Source of the DNA: Lepiota brunneoincarnata
Taxonomy: Eukaryota; Basidiomycota; Agaricomycetes; Agaricales; Agaricaceae
Direction of reading: 5' to 3'
DNA length: 64,000 nucleotides
NCBI GenBank assembly: GCA_023014365.1
Contig: JAEBUN010000022.1
Location: 682,001-746,000 of the forward strand
This document shows positions 11,373 to 23,332 of this stretch, in pieces. The notes under the pieces are model-generated. The model worked only from the letters and a program-made list of their open reading frames with translations, searched no databases and was not told the origin of the DNA. Position numbers and translations under genes: made by a program. The first letter of the stretch is position 1, and each line of letters opens with the position of its first letter.

Positions 11373-12508
11373 AACTGCAGGCTGGTTACACTGTAGCCTT
11401 TCGGAGGCCTTACGGCAGCGGAGACATCCTCGTCGTTGGGAGCTGAGGTATCTAAGTACAAATGTGCTACTTAAATACCTAAATGAAAAAATGATGCAGG
11501 GACGGATTCTGCACGTAGGCGAGTTTCCTCCCTCACACCTTCTCGAGGAATAAAAATACAAAGGACAAGCACCAGAAAAAATCATTTAGTTCTTGGCCGG
11601 AAGTCATGCACGGGAGCAGCCACAGATGGCCATCGCAATCGTGGCACGGATGCTTGGAGTGTCCTCGATAGGAAACGTCGATAAATCGGAGTCTCGAGAT
11701 GAGATGGGCCCAACACTGGATCCTGGCTGGTTGAACGGGATTTGTTTTATTCATCTGGCGAGGCAGCGGCACACATATTTTGTCACCTCGCCAATGTAAT
11801 TTATCTTCGGCTTTCAAAGGCTAACCCAGTGCTGTATGTACAAGTGGATGGGCTTGTTGGATTCCACGGATTTGGCGGCTAAACCGAACACAGGCTCAAC
11901 CTGGCTCACCACTTCCTTTCGGAGATACCAGGTGGTAATCTGGTAACCACACAACGCTCCTCTAGTCCTGCCGTGACAATTTATGCAGATGGAAGTGCAA
12001 GAGACTCTGTGGTTTCATTACCGCCTTTCCGTTGACCTATTAGATCTGCCTCCGAGAACTTTCCTTATCCAAAAGCATGCAAGTCTAAATCGTTGTCATA
12101 TAGCATAGCGATTGGCCCGGCTAGGCACCGGTATCTTGACGTGCCTACATCACGCTGGCAGATCCAACCTTATATTGGTCCTGACTCCTAAATTTATGGG
12201 TTTAACCGTAGAGAGTGACTCGAGAGCTGCGCGTGGTTGGGTACATACAATGGGTCGAGAACCGCTAATCCACTTTTAAGATATTGATGGACCAGAAAGC
12301 TTTTACTTGTTGCCAACTTTCATTAATCTTGTTATTGATGAGTACATTAGTAGGAAATGGCGTTGGTACAGGTCGGACAGTTAAGGATAAGCTGTCCTAT
12401 CAGATTAATGTTGGGGTTTATTAATTGTGCTAGTTTGTGCTACCCCACCCACTGACGGCGTCTCAGCCCTCAAATCACCCTCCAATCCGGTAGGAATGAG
12501 GGAGCGAA

Positions 12509-14612
12509 TCAGTTATCAGCAGCATTGATGAGCGCGAGAGCCTTCTCCGACCGCGGTGTAATTGTGCATTGGAACGGCGTCGGGTGGCTGTAAAAGAAAA
12601 AAACACGAGTTTAACCTGGACTGGTTTTCTTCTTTCGAAAGCGTTTGTCGTACCTCACAGTTCCAGTGAGTTGATCGACGTCGGGTTCGATCACTTTTCC
12701 GTTTTCTACGTGCTTTGAGATGTCGAACACAGCCAAGGTCATAGCGCATGAGATGAAAATGGAAGCTTCAGCCATGATTTGTCCTAAATCTGTCGTCAGT
12801 AAATAAGATATTGTGGTGTACAATCCGCGTCTCACCTGGGCAGATTCTGCAGTTCAAAAAAAAAAGACGGAACGAGTAAGCGTTAGATCCCGGAGATTTT
12901 GAGGGAAGACTTTTCTTTACCTTCTACCAAACCCGAAGCATGCTTTACGGGGGTCGCGTTCTGGATTGGGTCCAAGGAACCGGTCGGGATTAAATTTCAT
13001 GGGGTCCGAGTATACGTCCGGGTCACGCAACATTTTCCTGTAGCGTTACTGAGTTAATTTCTCTGTGCACATCTCAGAAGGAAGGAAGAGAACAAACCAG
13101 ATGTTCGTGATAATAACAGATCCTTTGGGGATGAGGTAGCCATCGTGGATATTGTCTTCCGTCACGACATGAGGAATACCTTTGTATATGGCATTTCTAG
13201 CTTCCGTGAGATCCAAAGGGAAAGAATGGACGTACCTGTTGGTCCAACAGCATGCCATCGCAAAACCTCAAGTACAAGTGCGTTGGTAAACGGTAATGCA
13301 TCTTTGTCTGCGAATGAAGGGAGTCTATCTTGGCCCACGACGGTGTCAATCTCCGCTTGAGCCTTGGCCGCAACTTCTGGGAACAGCATCATTGCTTTGA
13401 AGAACGAATAGACGGATGCAACCGTCTGGTTTGTGTAATCAGTTAGTACAAAACTCAGGCTGGCCGTGTGGCAGTGATGGCTTACAGTGTCTGCGCCTCC
13501 ACCATAGAGAGAATTCGCCGACCACTTGATGTCGAACTCCTTCTGCGGAGTCAGATCAGGTTCTTCCAATAGTTTGCTTGTAAATGACGGTTCTGCAACT
13601 CCAGAAGCCTGCAGAGGACGCGGTGTTAAGTGGTGTGGTGGATTTATTTACCGCTAAAACCTACCAGTTGATCCTTGACATATTGGTGAGGTTCTTCGAC
13701 CATCTGATTGAGGGTTACAGTCCATTCCCGGGCAATTTTCTTAAAGTTGGTCCCAGGGAACCAATCGGGAAGCCGGCTCACTAGTGCAAGAAGGGAAGTG
13801 AGTCCTATTCTTATCGTACCTTATGTAGTAGAACTTACGCGCTGGCACCAGGTTTACAAAGAACCTCCCTGGTGCTGTTGATAGCGAAAACTGCTCGATA
13901 GCAAGATTCGGCCAGCTGTACGAACCGGTCATCTTTCCCATTGACCTCGTAGCCATGTGAGATGCGAAGTATGACCGCCCCAGCAGTTCTATCCATTATA
14001 TCAATAAATGTTATCATAAGATGAGGTCTACAGAATACGTACTGGCGTATATGTGCGGACAAATCCTGCGGCGTGGAGAGTAAACGCTGGAGAAACTTAC
14101 TGAGTCTCGGCCTCCTCAACAGGGTGGAATCGCGACATGGCGACATTGCTACCGATGAGCTGATGGAAGAGCCGACGATAGTTACGGAAACGGGATCCAT
14201 AAGGCAACAAACCGAGGCTATTCTTCCACCCGATCATTTCACCCCCCATCGGTATTACTGGACGGTCTGAGTAAATGGCGCTCTTCTTATCGAGCATTTC
14301 CGTGGCCACCTTGGCAGAATTGACGATGACCATCCGTTGGCCAAAGACAGATATGGATACCAAATCACCTGCTCTCCCGTCAGGGTGGAGCATTTACGAT
14401 TTAGCTGGGAAGGGCTCACCCCATTTGTTTCCCCAGTCTGTAAAAGTCAGCCACTCTTTTGAAGTTGGCACGTCAAGAAGGTTTCCGAGTAGGGGCCATC
14501 CCTTAGGACCCGGGGGCAGGGGTGCTGGGGGCTTCCGGCTGTAAAGTAGGCGAAGGAGCAACAAGCCAACGAGCGCCAGGCCAAAGTCGAAAGTTGTCAA
14601 GGTCTCGATCAT
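12509..14612 (-). pseudogene. Cytochrome P450, tandem copy 1, frameshifted
   Basis: This is a microsomal class-II P450 of the basidiomycete CYP64-like kind (annotated in databases as O-methylsterigmatocystin oxidoreductase-like). Exon 1 (14612-14420) encodes an ER anchor (LALVGLLLLRLLYS), then a proline-rich hinge PPAPLPPGP. Later exons hold the I-helix GGGADTT (about 13490), ExxR as EVLR (about 13260-13271), FNPDRF, the heme loop FGFGRR/ICP around 12840-12940 (split by an intron inside the motif), and the C-terminus SHPTPFQCTITPRSEKA. Introns are short GT-AG. Compared with copies 2 and 3 there are two one-base insertions, a T at 14101 and an A near 13906, both in exons, so the frame is lost after about residue 150. 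The substrate cannot be predicted. Confidence 0.88.
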
Positions 14613-14691
14613 GAGGGGTCTGTCAGCGTGTGTGAAGGGAGTAATGCTGATGCAGAAAGTAGTGGGCGTTGAGTATTGAGATGGGAAGGTG

Positions 14692-14701
14692 GTATATATA
14701 C
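14692..14701 (-). promoter_or_regulatory. TATA box of P450 copy 1
   Basis: GTATATATAC lies 80 bp upstream of the ATG at 14612 and is preserved at the same distance in copy 2 (19692-19701) and nearer in copy 3 (25483-25492). Confidence 0.6.
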
Positions 14702-15059
14702 GCGGCATACATTCGCCGGCGTCTTGAAAAACAGGCGGACTAGGAATGGGGATGCTGGACGCGGTGTGGATTAAGCCCTCGGAGGAACTGGGGGCCAAAA
14801 CACACATTCGGTCATTCTCTTTCCCGAATCCTGGAGGCATTTTACTGCCGCACCAATCCGGATACCGACGCCGTTCAACACAGTCAGACCAGCGCGAGGC
14901 ATCGTATATGTTAAAAATACCCTCATGTGAAAACCCATTGATGCTCCTCTGTCGCATATCTGGAGGTTTTACTATGCCTTGGCATATTTTCCTTTTTTTT
15001 GCAAGCTGTCGGTCCCATTTACTATCCATGGCCCCTGGATCCACCAGAAGATCTAGCGT

Positions 15060-17292
15060 TCCTGAGGAAGCCTGATAGTCGGTGACACTTGATCTAAGGA
15101 ACTACTTCAGCAAAACATTGTCTATCCACTAGCGGAGGGTAATTGCGTTCAGAGCTCTACAGCTCACGTGTATATCAGTATGGGGTTAGGAAACCTAAGT
15201 ATGGTCCGGCGCCTCCTTTGGCTTATGCGGGAAGATTGTGGAGATTTATTTTGCTACAACCTCCTACAACCCCCGGCGTTACTGTAATGACGACCAATTA
15301 CTCCGCTGGGCACTCTCAACCATGGCTGAAGTGGATAGTTTAAGGCGCCTCTCGAGGCGACTTAGCTAGCGCGAGTCATAAGAGGAAGCATTGCAGTGGA
15401 CCTCCGGCAAGAGGAGTTCACAATCGCATGATATCATATATAATGCTTTTGAAGCCTTTGACGACCAGGTGCACGCGGTTCTCGAAGAGAAACACGCCTA
15501 CCTCGGGAATAGCGCTCCCGGTGTACTCCCGGCGACCTGCGATTACAAAAGGCCGACCATCTGCGTTGTGCCAGGATGGAAAGTATTACAGGACTTTTCT
15601 TGTTATCGAGATAGAGTCGCCTTGAATCTTGTGCACCACCCCAAAATTGTCCTAGTCGGATGTTGGACTGCTCCGAGTCGAACGTTCATCTTAAAAGAAA
15701 GAGAATGAATCGACTCATCCTTTCGTTTAGCGACACCTGCGGAGAGTTAGGTCGAGTCAGCGGAACTTGCCGCATGGGGTAGTGAGATTCGCATCACCCG
15801 CCGGAGTTGAGTCCACGCTCGAGTGTATCAGCGATAAAGAAAGGGGGCTCTGGTGCTTTCTTTTTAGAAACTAAATGTATGTACGTCGGATACCAGCATG
15901 GATCAACAACCCTGGTACAGGAGAATGATTATTAGGGCTGGACCAGCGGCTACGTAATGTGGGAGCGACCGCACGTCACCTTTTGCTAATGTTGGGGGAC
16001 GAACCTCGGACCTTAACATTCGGCCGCTGTTATCAATGTTCCTCATATCCTTTTCATCTGTAGATAGCAATGAAGGTGTCTTATTTCCGTTCCTTTCTCC
16101 TATGCGATGCTGGTAATCTCGTGGGTATACCTCATACGGAGAAAGTCCATGTGACTAGTATAAGAAATCAGTACCTTGTGGGGCTCCTTCCCCAACAATT
16201 ACTGTCTCGTTCCCTTCTGAATAATATTTCACCTCATCTAACGATCCTCCACCATCCTTGCTCCAAATTTCCCTATCCGTGGGCTATTATCGCTCTTGCA
16301 AGTTTGTCTCGATGTCGATTGTAGAAATCCGTTCCCACGTGCTCACCGGTCGGGGCCATATGCGTTCTATTCTTGTGGTTGTGGAAACAGCCCCATGAGG
16401 TGGCTCAAAAAGTATAATCACTACAGCCAATCAACAATCAACATTACCATGGTGTTGAACGACCCTCAATTTAAAACCGCCTGCAACGAGCACCAACTTC
16501 GTCCAAGCACGGTATAACCAAGCCATTGAGGCCCACTCCAATATCAGGAGAAATGAGCCGTCTCCCCAACCCAGTCGCTTTTCCAGTGCCTCCAAGACTC
16601 GACGAGTATTCTGAAGGCAGTGGTGAACCACAGAAGGTGCTACTATTCCACATCGGTCCCTTCAACTTCGGCAAAGCGGTGACGACAGAACTCTTTGCAG
16701 CACCAGGCCCCCGCAGGGTATCAAATTCCTGAGTAATGATTGACTTCATCTGGACCCCAAGACACCCTCAGATGCTTAATATTCAAACCCGTCACGGGTA
16801 CACCGAAGATCGGAGTAGACCAAATCAACCCTCATCAGAGTAGGTGGCAAACGGGAGAAGGAAGTCTATTTCCCAGCAGCGAAATAATGAGAAAATTCCC
16901 GGTCCCACTTCAACTCCCTCAGCACAGGGAGATCGAGATGCTGAGTAAGAGCACGACTCCAGCTACGATCTGAGGTGCGTAAATCAAATATCTAGATGTG
17001 CTGGAAGGCTACAGGGCCACAAGGTGACAGGACTGTCCGGCGGTGGCAGGGACTCATAACTGCCAGCAAGAAAATCGATCGTGAGGACGGGATCAGCGTG
17101 GCGGAGGCGCAAGTTAGTGATTTTCGACCATATTCTTTCTGAGTGTGTTTGCTTTCGTCGAGACGAATCTGAGATGGCCAAGCGTTGGAGTGAAGCATTG
17201 GGGGAGAGTTTGAACGTTTCTTGTTTGTTATGGTCTCTCGGATGGCTGAGGGCGAATGTGCAAGTTGCGAGCTGGGATAAAGAGGAGAGATG
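15060..17292 (-). pseudogene. F-box-like gene remnant, tandem copy 1
   Basis: This stretch matches, piece by piece, 20040-22240 and 25640-26380 upstream of the other P450 copies. Its right end (16980-17292, minus strand) encodes [17 protein letters not shown] and similar, which corresponds to the middle of the F-box-like gene whose start is near 26789. Frames are broken throughout, and no F-box start is present. The match to the F-box gene stops at about 17292, where the sequence switches to the 3' flank of P450 copy 2. That switch is the unit junction of the tandem array. A plus-strand ORF at 15391-15708 is a shortened relative of 20299-20718. Confidence 0.55.
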
Positions 17293-17514
17293 TAAGCTTT
17301 GACTTATTGCCACCTTCAGTAATCTTGGTATTAATAAGTTCATTAGTAGAGAATGGTGCCGGTACAGGTTGGACAGTTAAGGATCAGCTGTCCTATTACA
17401 GTAAAGGAATATGTTGGAATTAACTAATCACGCTAGTTTGTGCTACCCCTCCCATCCACTGACGGCGTCATGGCCCCCAAATCACCCTCCAATCTCGTTG
17501 AATGAGGGAGCGAA

Positions 17515-19612
17515 TCAAATCTCAGCAGCATTGATGAGCAAGAGAGCCTTCTCCGACCGCGGTGTAATCGAGCATTGGAACGGTGTCGGGTGGCTGCAAA
17601 ACAGAAAAAACATGAGTTTTATCTGAACTGGTTTTCTTCTTTCGAAAGCGTTTATCGTACCTTATAGTTCCAGTGAGTTGATCGATGTCGGGTTCGATCA
17701 CCTTTCCGTTTTCGACGTGCTTTGAGATGTCGAACACAGCCAAGGTCATGGCGCATGAGATAAAAATGGATGCTTCAGCCATGATTTGTCCTAAATCATT
17801 CGTCAGAAAATAAGATTTGTGGTGTACAATCCGCGTCTCACCTGGGCATATTCTGCAGTTCGAAAAAAAAAAAGAGGCGAGTGAGTGTTGGATCTCAGAG
17901 ATTCTGCGAGAAGACTTTATACCTTCTACCAAACCCGAAGCTTACTTTACGGGGGTCGCGTTCTGGATTGGGTCCAAGGAACCGGTCGGGATTGAATTTC
18001 ATGGGGTCCGAGTATACGTCCGGGTCATGCAACATTTTCCTGTAGTGTTACTGAGTTAATTTCCTGTGTGCACGTCTCAGAAGGAAGGAAGAAAACAAAC
18101 CAGATGTTCGTGATAATAACAGATCCTTTGGGGATGAGGTAGCCATCGTATATGTTGTCTTCCGTCACAACATGAGGAACACCTTTGTGTATGGCATTTC
18201 CAGCTTCCGTGAGATCCAAAGGAAAAGAATGAGCGTACCTGTTGGTCCAACAGCGTGCCATCGCAAAACCTCAAGTACAAGTGCGTTGGTAAACGGTAAT
18301 GCATCCCTGTCTGCGAACGAAGGGAGTCTATCTCGACCCACGATAGTGTCAATCTCCGCTTGAGCTTTGGCAGCAACTTCGGGGAAGAGTATCATTGCTT
18401 TGAAGAACGAATAGACGGATGCAACCGTCTGGTTTGTGTAATCAGTTAAGCACATAACTCAGGCTGGCCGTGTGGCAATAATGGCCTACCGTGTCTGCGC
18501 CTCCACCATAGAGAGAACCTGCCGACCACTTGATATCGAACTCCTTCTGCGGAGTCAGATCAGGTTCTTCCAATAGCTTGCTTGTAAATGACGGTTCTGC
18601 AGCTCCGGAAGCCTGCAGGGGGCGCGGTGTTAAGTAGTGTGGCTGATTCATTTGCCGCTAAAACATACCAGTTGGTCTTTGACATATTGGTGGGGTTCTT
18701 CGATCATCTGGTTGAGGGTTACAGTCCATTCCCGGGCGATTTTCTTAAAGTTGGTCCCAGGGAACCAATTAGGAAGCCGGCTCACTATTGTAAGAAGGGA
18801 AGTGAGTCCTATTCTCATCGTACTTTGTGTAGTAGAACTTACGCGCTGGTACCATGTTTACCAGGAAACCCCCTGGGGCTGTTGATAGCGAAAACTGCTC
18901 GGTAGCAAGTTCGGCCAGCTGTACGAACCGGTCATCTTTCCCATTGACCTCGTAGCCATGGGAGATGCGAAGTATGACCGCCCCAGCAGTTCTACCCATT
19001 ATATCAATAAATGTTATCATAAATGAGGTCTACAGAATACGTACTGGCGTATATGTGCGGACAAATCCTGCGGCGTGGAGAGTAAACGCTTGAGAAACTT
19101 ACGAGTTTCGGCCTCCTCCACAGGGTGGAATTGCGACATGGCGACATTACTACCGATGAGCTGATGGAAGAGCCGACGATAAGTTACGGAAACGGGATCC
19201 ATAAGGCAACAAAGCGAGGGCATTCTTCCACCCGATCATTTCACCTCCCATCGGTATTACTGGACGGTCTGAGTAAATGGAGCTCTTCTTATCGAGCATG
19301 TCCGTGGCCACCTTGGCAGAATTGACGATGACCATCCGTTGGCCAAAGACAGATAGGGATATCAAATCACCTAGCCTATCATCAGGATGGAGCATTCACG
19401 ACTGCTGGGAAGGACTCACCCCATTTGTTTCCCCACTCTGCAAAGGTTAGCCACTCTTTTGAGGTTGGCATATCAAGAAGGTTGCCGAGTAGGGGCCATC
19501 CCCTGGGGCCCGGAGGGAGGGGTGCTGGGGGTCTTCGGCTATAAAGTTGGCGAAGGACGAACAAACCAAGGAGTGCCAGGCCAAAGTCGAGAGTTGTGAA
19601 GGTCCCGATCAT
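17515..19612 (-). pseudogene. Cytochrome P450, tandem copy 2, one frameshift
   Basis: This has the same architecture as copy 1. The ATG at 19612 gives MIGTFTTLDFGLALLGLFVL, then the hinge PPAPLPPGP. The heme region reads [20 protein letters not shown], the I-helix GGGADT, and ExxR lies at about 18256-18270. The stop is at 17515-17517. All exons read open with sensible GT-AG junctions except one: an extra A at 19181-19182 (GATAAG where copy 1 has GATAG) shifts the frame inside exon 2, between RFRN and YRRLFHQ. Everything downstream remains conserved, so the lesion is recent or a sequence error. If the extra base is an artefact, this would be the one functional copy. Confidence 0.85.
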
Positions 19613-19691
19613 GAGGAATCTTTTGGTGTGTGCGACGAGCGGAACTCCGATGCAGAAGGTTGTAGGAATTGAGTATTGGGATGAGACGAAG

Positions 19692-19701
19692 GTATATATA
19701 C
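19692..19701 (-). promoter_or_regulatory. TATA box of P450 copy 2
   Basis: GTATATATAC lies 80 bp upstream of the ATG at 19612, exactly as in copy 1. Confidence 0.6.
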
Positions 19702-20298
19702 GCAGCATAAAACGGGCCGGCGTCTGCGCACACAGGACGAATAGGAATGGGGACGCTCGATGCAGTGTGGATTAAGCCCTCGGAGGAACTAGGAGCCAAA
19801 ATATACAATCAATAACTCTCTTTCCCGAATCCTGGAGGTGTTTGACTGCCGCGCCAATCCGGACATCGACACCGTTCAGCGCAGTCGGACCAACACGGGG
19901 CATCGAATATGTTAGCAACAGCCCCATGTGAAGCCCATTGATGCTCCTATGTCGCTTATCTGATCGAGGTTTTACTGTGCCTTTGCGTATTTAGTATTTC
20001 TTTGTAAGCTGTCGGCCCCATTTACTGCCTATGATCCCTGCATCCACTGGAAGATCTCGTGTTCTCGAGGAAGCCTGATAGTCAGTGGCGCTTGATCTCG
20101 GATACTACTTCAGCAAGACATTGTCTATTCACTAGAGGGAGGTCATCGCGCTCGGAACTCTAGAGCCCATGTGAATATGAGTGCGGGGCTAACTTAGGAG
20201 ATGTCATCCGACCCTAAGCATGGTCCGGCATCCCCAATGATTTATGCGAGGAGATTTATTTTGTTATAGCCTCCTACGACCCTCACATTACTGTAGCG

Positions 20299-20718
20299 AT
20301 GACAAATCACTCCACCGAGCACTCTCAACCATGGCCGAGGCCGCTTAGGTGGAGCGAGTCATTACCGGAAGCATTGCGGAAGATTTACAGAAAGGGGAGT
20401 TCACAATGGCATGATATCATATTTGACGTTGTTGAAACTTTTGATGACCTTGTGGAGATGCATCTTGAGCGTGATGATCAGCTGCACGCGGTTCTCGAAG
20501 AGAAATGTGCCACCTCGGGAATGGCGCTCCAGTGTACTTCCGATGACCTGCGGTTACGAAAGACCGACAGCTTCTTGAGGTTTGGATTCAATCTACCCAT
20601 GACCACGGACTCGGAGAATGAACAGTCATACAGATATCCTAATAACGGCGCATCAGCGTCCTGTCAGGATGGAAAGTACTACGGGGCCTTCCCTGCCACT
20701 GGGTTAGAGTCGCCTTGA
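20299..20718 (+). CDS. Small ORF of unknown function, 139 codons
   Basis: The frame encodes a hydrophilic, acidic, helix-prone polypeptide (WHDIIFDVVETFDDLVEMHL), with no domain I recognise. A shorter relative with several amino-acid matches (HDIIYNAFEAFDDQVHAVLEEK) lies at 15391-15708 at the equivalent place in array unit 1. The equivalent part of unit 3 is deleted. It lies between P450 copy 2 and the F-box remnant, on the opposite strand. It could be a real small gene, an antisense frame over the decayed F-box flank, or chance. Confidence 0.25.
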   Translation: MTNHSTEHSQPWPRPLRWSESLPEALRKIYRKGSSQWHDIIFDVVETFDDLVEMHLERDDQLHAVLEEKCATSGMALQCTSDDLRLRKTDSFLRFGFNLPMTTDSENEQSYRYPNNGASASCQDGKYYGAFPATGLESP

Positions 20719-22240
20719 ATCTTGCATCACCTGACAATGGCTCTAGTCAGATGTTGAAACGCTCCGAGTCGAACGGTAGGATCTTCAGAAAGAAAACAAG
20801 ACAATGGACCGACGCATCCTTTCGTTTAGCGACACCTGCGGAGAGTCGGGTCGAGTCAGCGGAATTTGCCGCATGGGGTAGTGAGATTCACAACACCCGC
20901 CGGAGTTGAGTCCACGCTTGAGTGTAATACGATCAATGAAGGGGGTCCTGGTACTTTCTTTCAGACACTAAATGTACGTGCGTCAGAAACCATCATGGAT
21001 CAGCCCTGGTACAAGAAAATAATTATTTCAATAGGTCTAGGGGTGGAAAAGGGGTTGTATAACGTATGGGCGACGGCACGCCACCTTTTCTGATCTTGGG
21101 CGGACCTCGGACCTTAGCATTTGATCGCTGTTATAAACGTTCCTCATGTTTTTTCATCTGTAGATAGTAACGAAATTTTCTTTATTTCCGTTCCTCTCTC
21201 CTGTGCCATGTTGGTAATCTCGTCGCTATACCTCATATGGAGAGAATATATTTGACTAGTATAAGAAATCGGTACCTTCGGGGAATCCTTCCCCAACAAT
21301 TACTGTCTCATTTCCTTCTTGACAACGCTCCACCTCATCTAACAATCCTCCACCATCCTTGCTTCAGATTCCCCTATTCGCAGGTTATTATCCCTCTTGC
21401 AAGTATGTCTCGATGTCGGTGGTACAAGTTCATTCCCACGTGCTCACCGGTCGAGTTCACATGCGTTCTATTTTTGTGGTTGTAGAAACAGCCCCGTGGT
21501 GTGAAAAGGTGTAATCACTACAGCCAATCAACATCACCATAATGTTGAACGACCCTCAATTTAAAACCACCCGCAACGAGCGCCTTCAGCTTCTGCAGGA
21601 GAAATGAACCGCCTCCCCAATCCAGTCGCTTTTCTAGTGCCTCCAAGAACAACAACGGGTGATTTGAAAGCAGTGGTGGACCACAGAAGGTACCGCTATT
21701 CAACACCGGTTCCTTCAACCTCGGAAAAGCGGTGACGACAGAACTTTTTGTAGCGCCGGGCCGCGCGGTGTATCAATTTCCTGAGTAATGATTTGACTTC
21801 GTCGGGACCGCAAGACACCCTCGGATGTTCAATATTCGAATCGTTACGGATATACTGAAGGTCGTAGTGGGCTAGATCAACCCTCATCAGGGTAGGTGAC
21901 AAACGGGAAAAGAAAATCTGTTTCCCAGTAGCGAAATAATGACCACTTCAACTCTTTTGGCATGGGGGGATCGAGGTGCTGAGAAAGAGCACAGCTCCGG
22001 CCACAATCTGAGGCGCGTAAATCAAATATCTGGAGGTGCTGAAAGGCCACAGGGCCACAAGGTGATGGGACTGTCCGGCGGTGGCAGGGACTCATAACTG
22101 CCCAAGAAACTCGATCGTGAGGACGGGATCAGCGCGGCGGTGCAAGTTAGTGATTTTCGACTATAGTACTTCCAAGTGTGTCGAGGTGAATTTACAATGA
22201 ACAAGCATTGGAGTGGTGCTGAAGGAGGTGTAAGATGTGA
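20719..22240 (-). pseudogene. F-box-like gene remnant, tandem copy 2
   Basis: This stretch is homologous to 15730-17292 and 25870-26300, with many small indels. Minus-strand frames at 21518-21902 and 21877-22204 are short and broken, and match the C-terminal half of the same F-box-like gene. No start or F-box is present. It looks like a passenger of the P450 tandem duplication. Confidence 0.5.
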
Positions 22241-23332
22241 TGGGTGGCGAAGGACTTGGCGAGTGCGACGTTGATCGTACGTTGCGTGCCTTTAGACCTA
22301 GAAAACTCTGTGAGGAATTGGGGGAATATCATTCATTCCTTTTTTCCTCCGTAGTCGCATCGTACTGACATAAACTAGACTAATCTATTGAGCGTGGTTG
22401 AAACCCGAGTGAATGAAAAGCTTCATATGTAACTGGGGGAATGAATAAAGGAGAGGGTGGACATGCGGTAATTGAATGGCTTGTCCTAGCTCGGTGATGT
22501 TGGGATCGCGAAAACCGAGCGTAAAGGGTAGAGTAGGGAGTCGGGAGACAAAATAAAGAAAGGAATAAGATAAAAAAGATGATGACCACACATGTGGCAC
22601 GTCTGTCCCTGTGGGTGATGGTATTGCAGTCGTTGTGGGTGCAGGTGCGGAAGTCGGAGGCATTGATGGGACGTGGGCGCAGATCTCGATGCGCACGGAA
22701 ACTGAACAGCAGACTCAACATATCTCGCCACTTCCTTTCGAAGATACTAGGTAGTAATCTGGTAATCACACGGCGCTCCTATGGTTCTGCCTGACAATTT
22801 ATGCCGATGGAAGTGCAAGAGACTCGGTGATTTCATTACCCCCTCTCCGTTGACCTGTTAGATCTGCCGCTGAGAATCATCCTTATTCAATAGCACATGA
22901 GCCTAAACCGTAGAGCATAGCGATTGGCCCGGGATAGGTACCAGTACCTTTACGTGCCTACATTAGTCTGGCAGATCCAGCCTGATATTGGTCCTGACTC
23001 CTAAATATTTGGGTTACAACTGTAGAGAGTGGCTCAAATGCTGTGGGCGGTAGGGAGTACTGTACATACATACAATGAGTCAGGAATTTCCAATCTGCTT
23101 ATAAAAATCAGCAAGCCAGAAAGCTTTTATTTGTTGCCACCTTCATTAATCTTATAATTGATGAGTTCATTGGTAGAAAATGGTGCTGGTACAGGTTGGA
23201 CAGATAAGGGTAAGCTGTCCTATTGTGACGGAAAATGCTGGAATTTATTAATTGTGCTTCCCCTCACCCACTGACGGCATCTCGGTCGCTAAACCACCCT
23301 CCGAATCCCATAGAAATGGGGGAAGGACTCAG
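22241..23332. other. Intergenic, no gene recognised
   Basis: Minus-strand frames at 22380-22769 are hydrophobic and Pro/Ser-rich without a recognisable domain. From about 22720 onward the sequence is the P450 3' flank, matching 11870-12508. Confidence 0.45.

Larger units (their letters stand above)
10494..12508. other. Intergenic, repeat-bearing, no gene recognised
   Basis: Open frames here (10597-10818 plus, 11048-11461 and 11533-11817 minus) show no recognisable domain. From 10816 to about 11530 the sequence has the look of a fungal LTR or other dispersed repeat, starting TGTTAGGGGAAG, and includes a GA-rich tandem repeat. From about 11870 to 12508 the sequence is the 3' flank of the P450 unit and is closely matched at about 22720-23332. 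Confidence 0.5.

Noticed and set aside
13145..13360. Plus-strand ORFs repeated in all three P450 copies (also 18172-18363 and 23971-24186)
   Set aside because: They are antisense shadows of conserved P450 exons, with no independent support.
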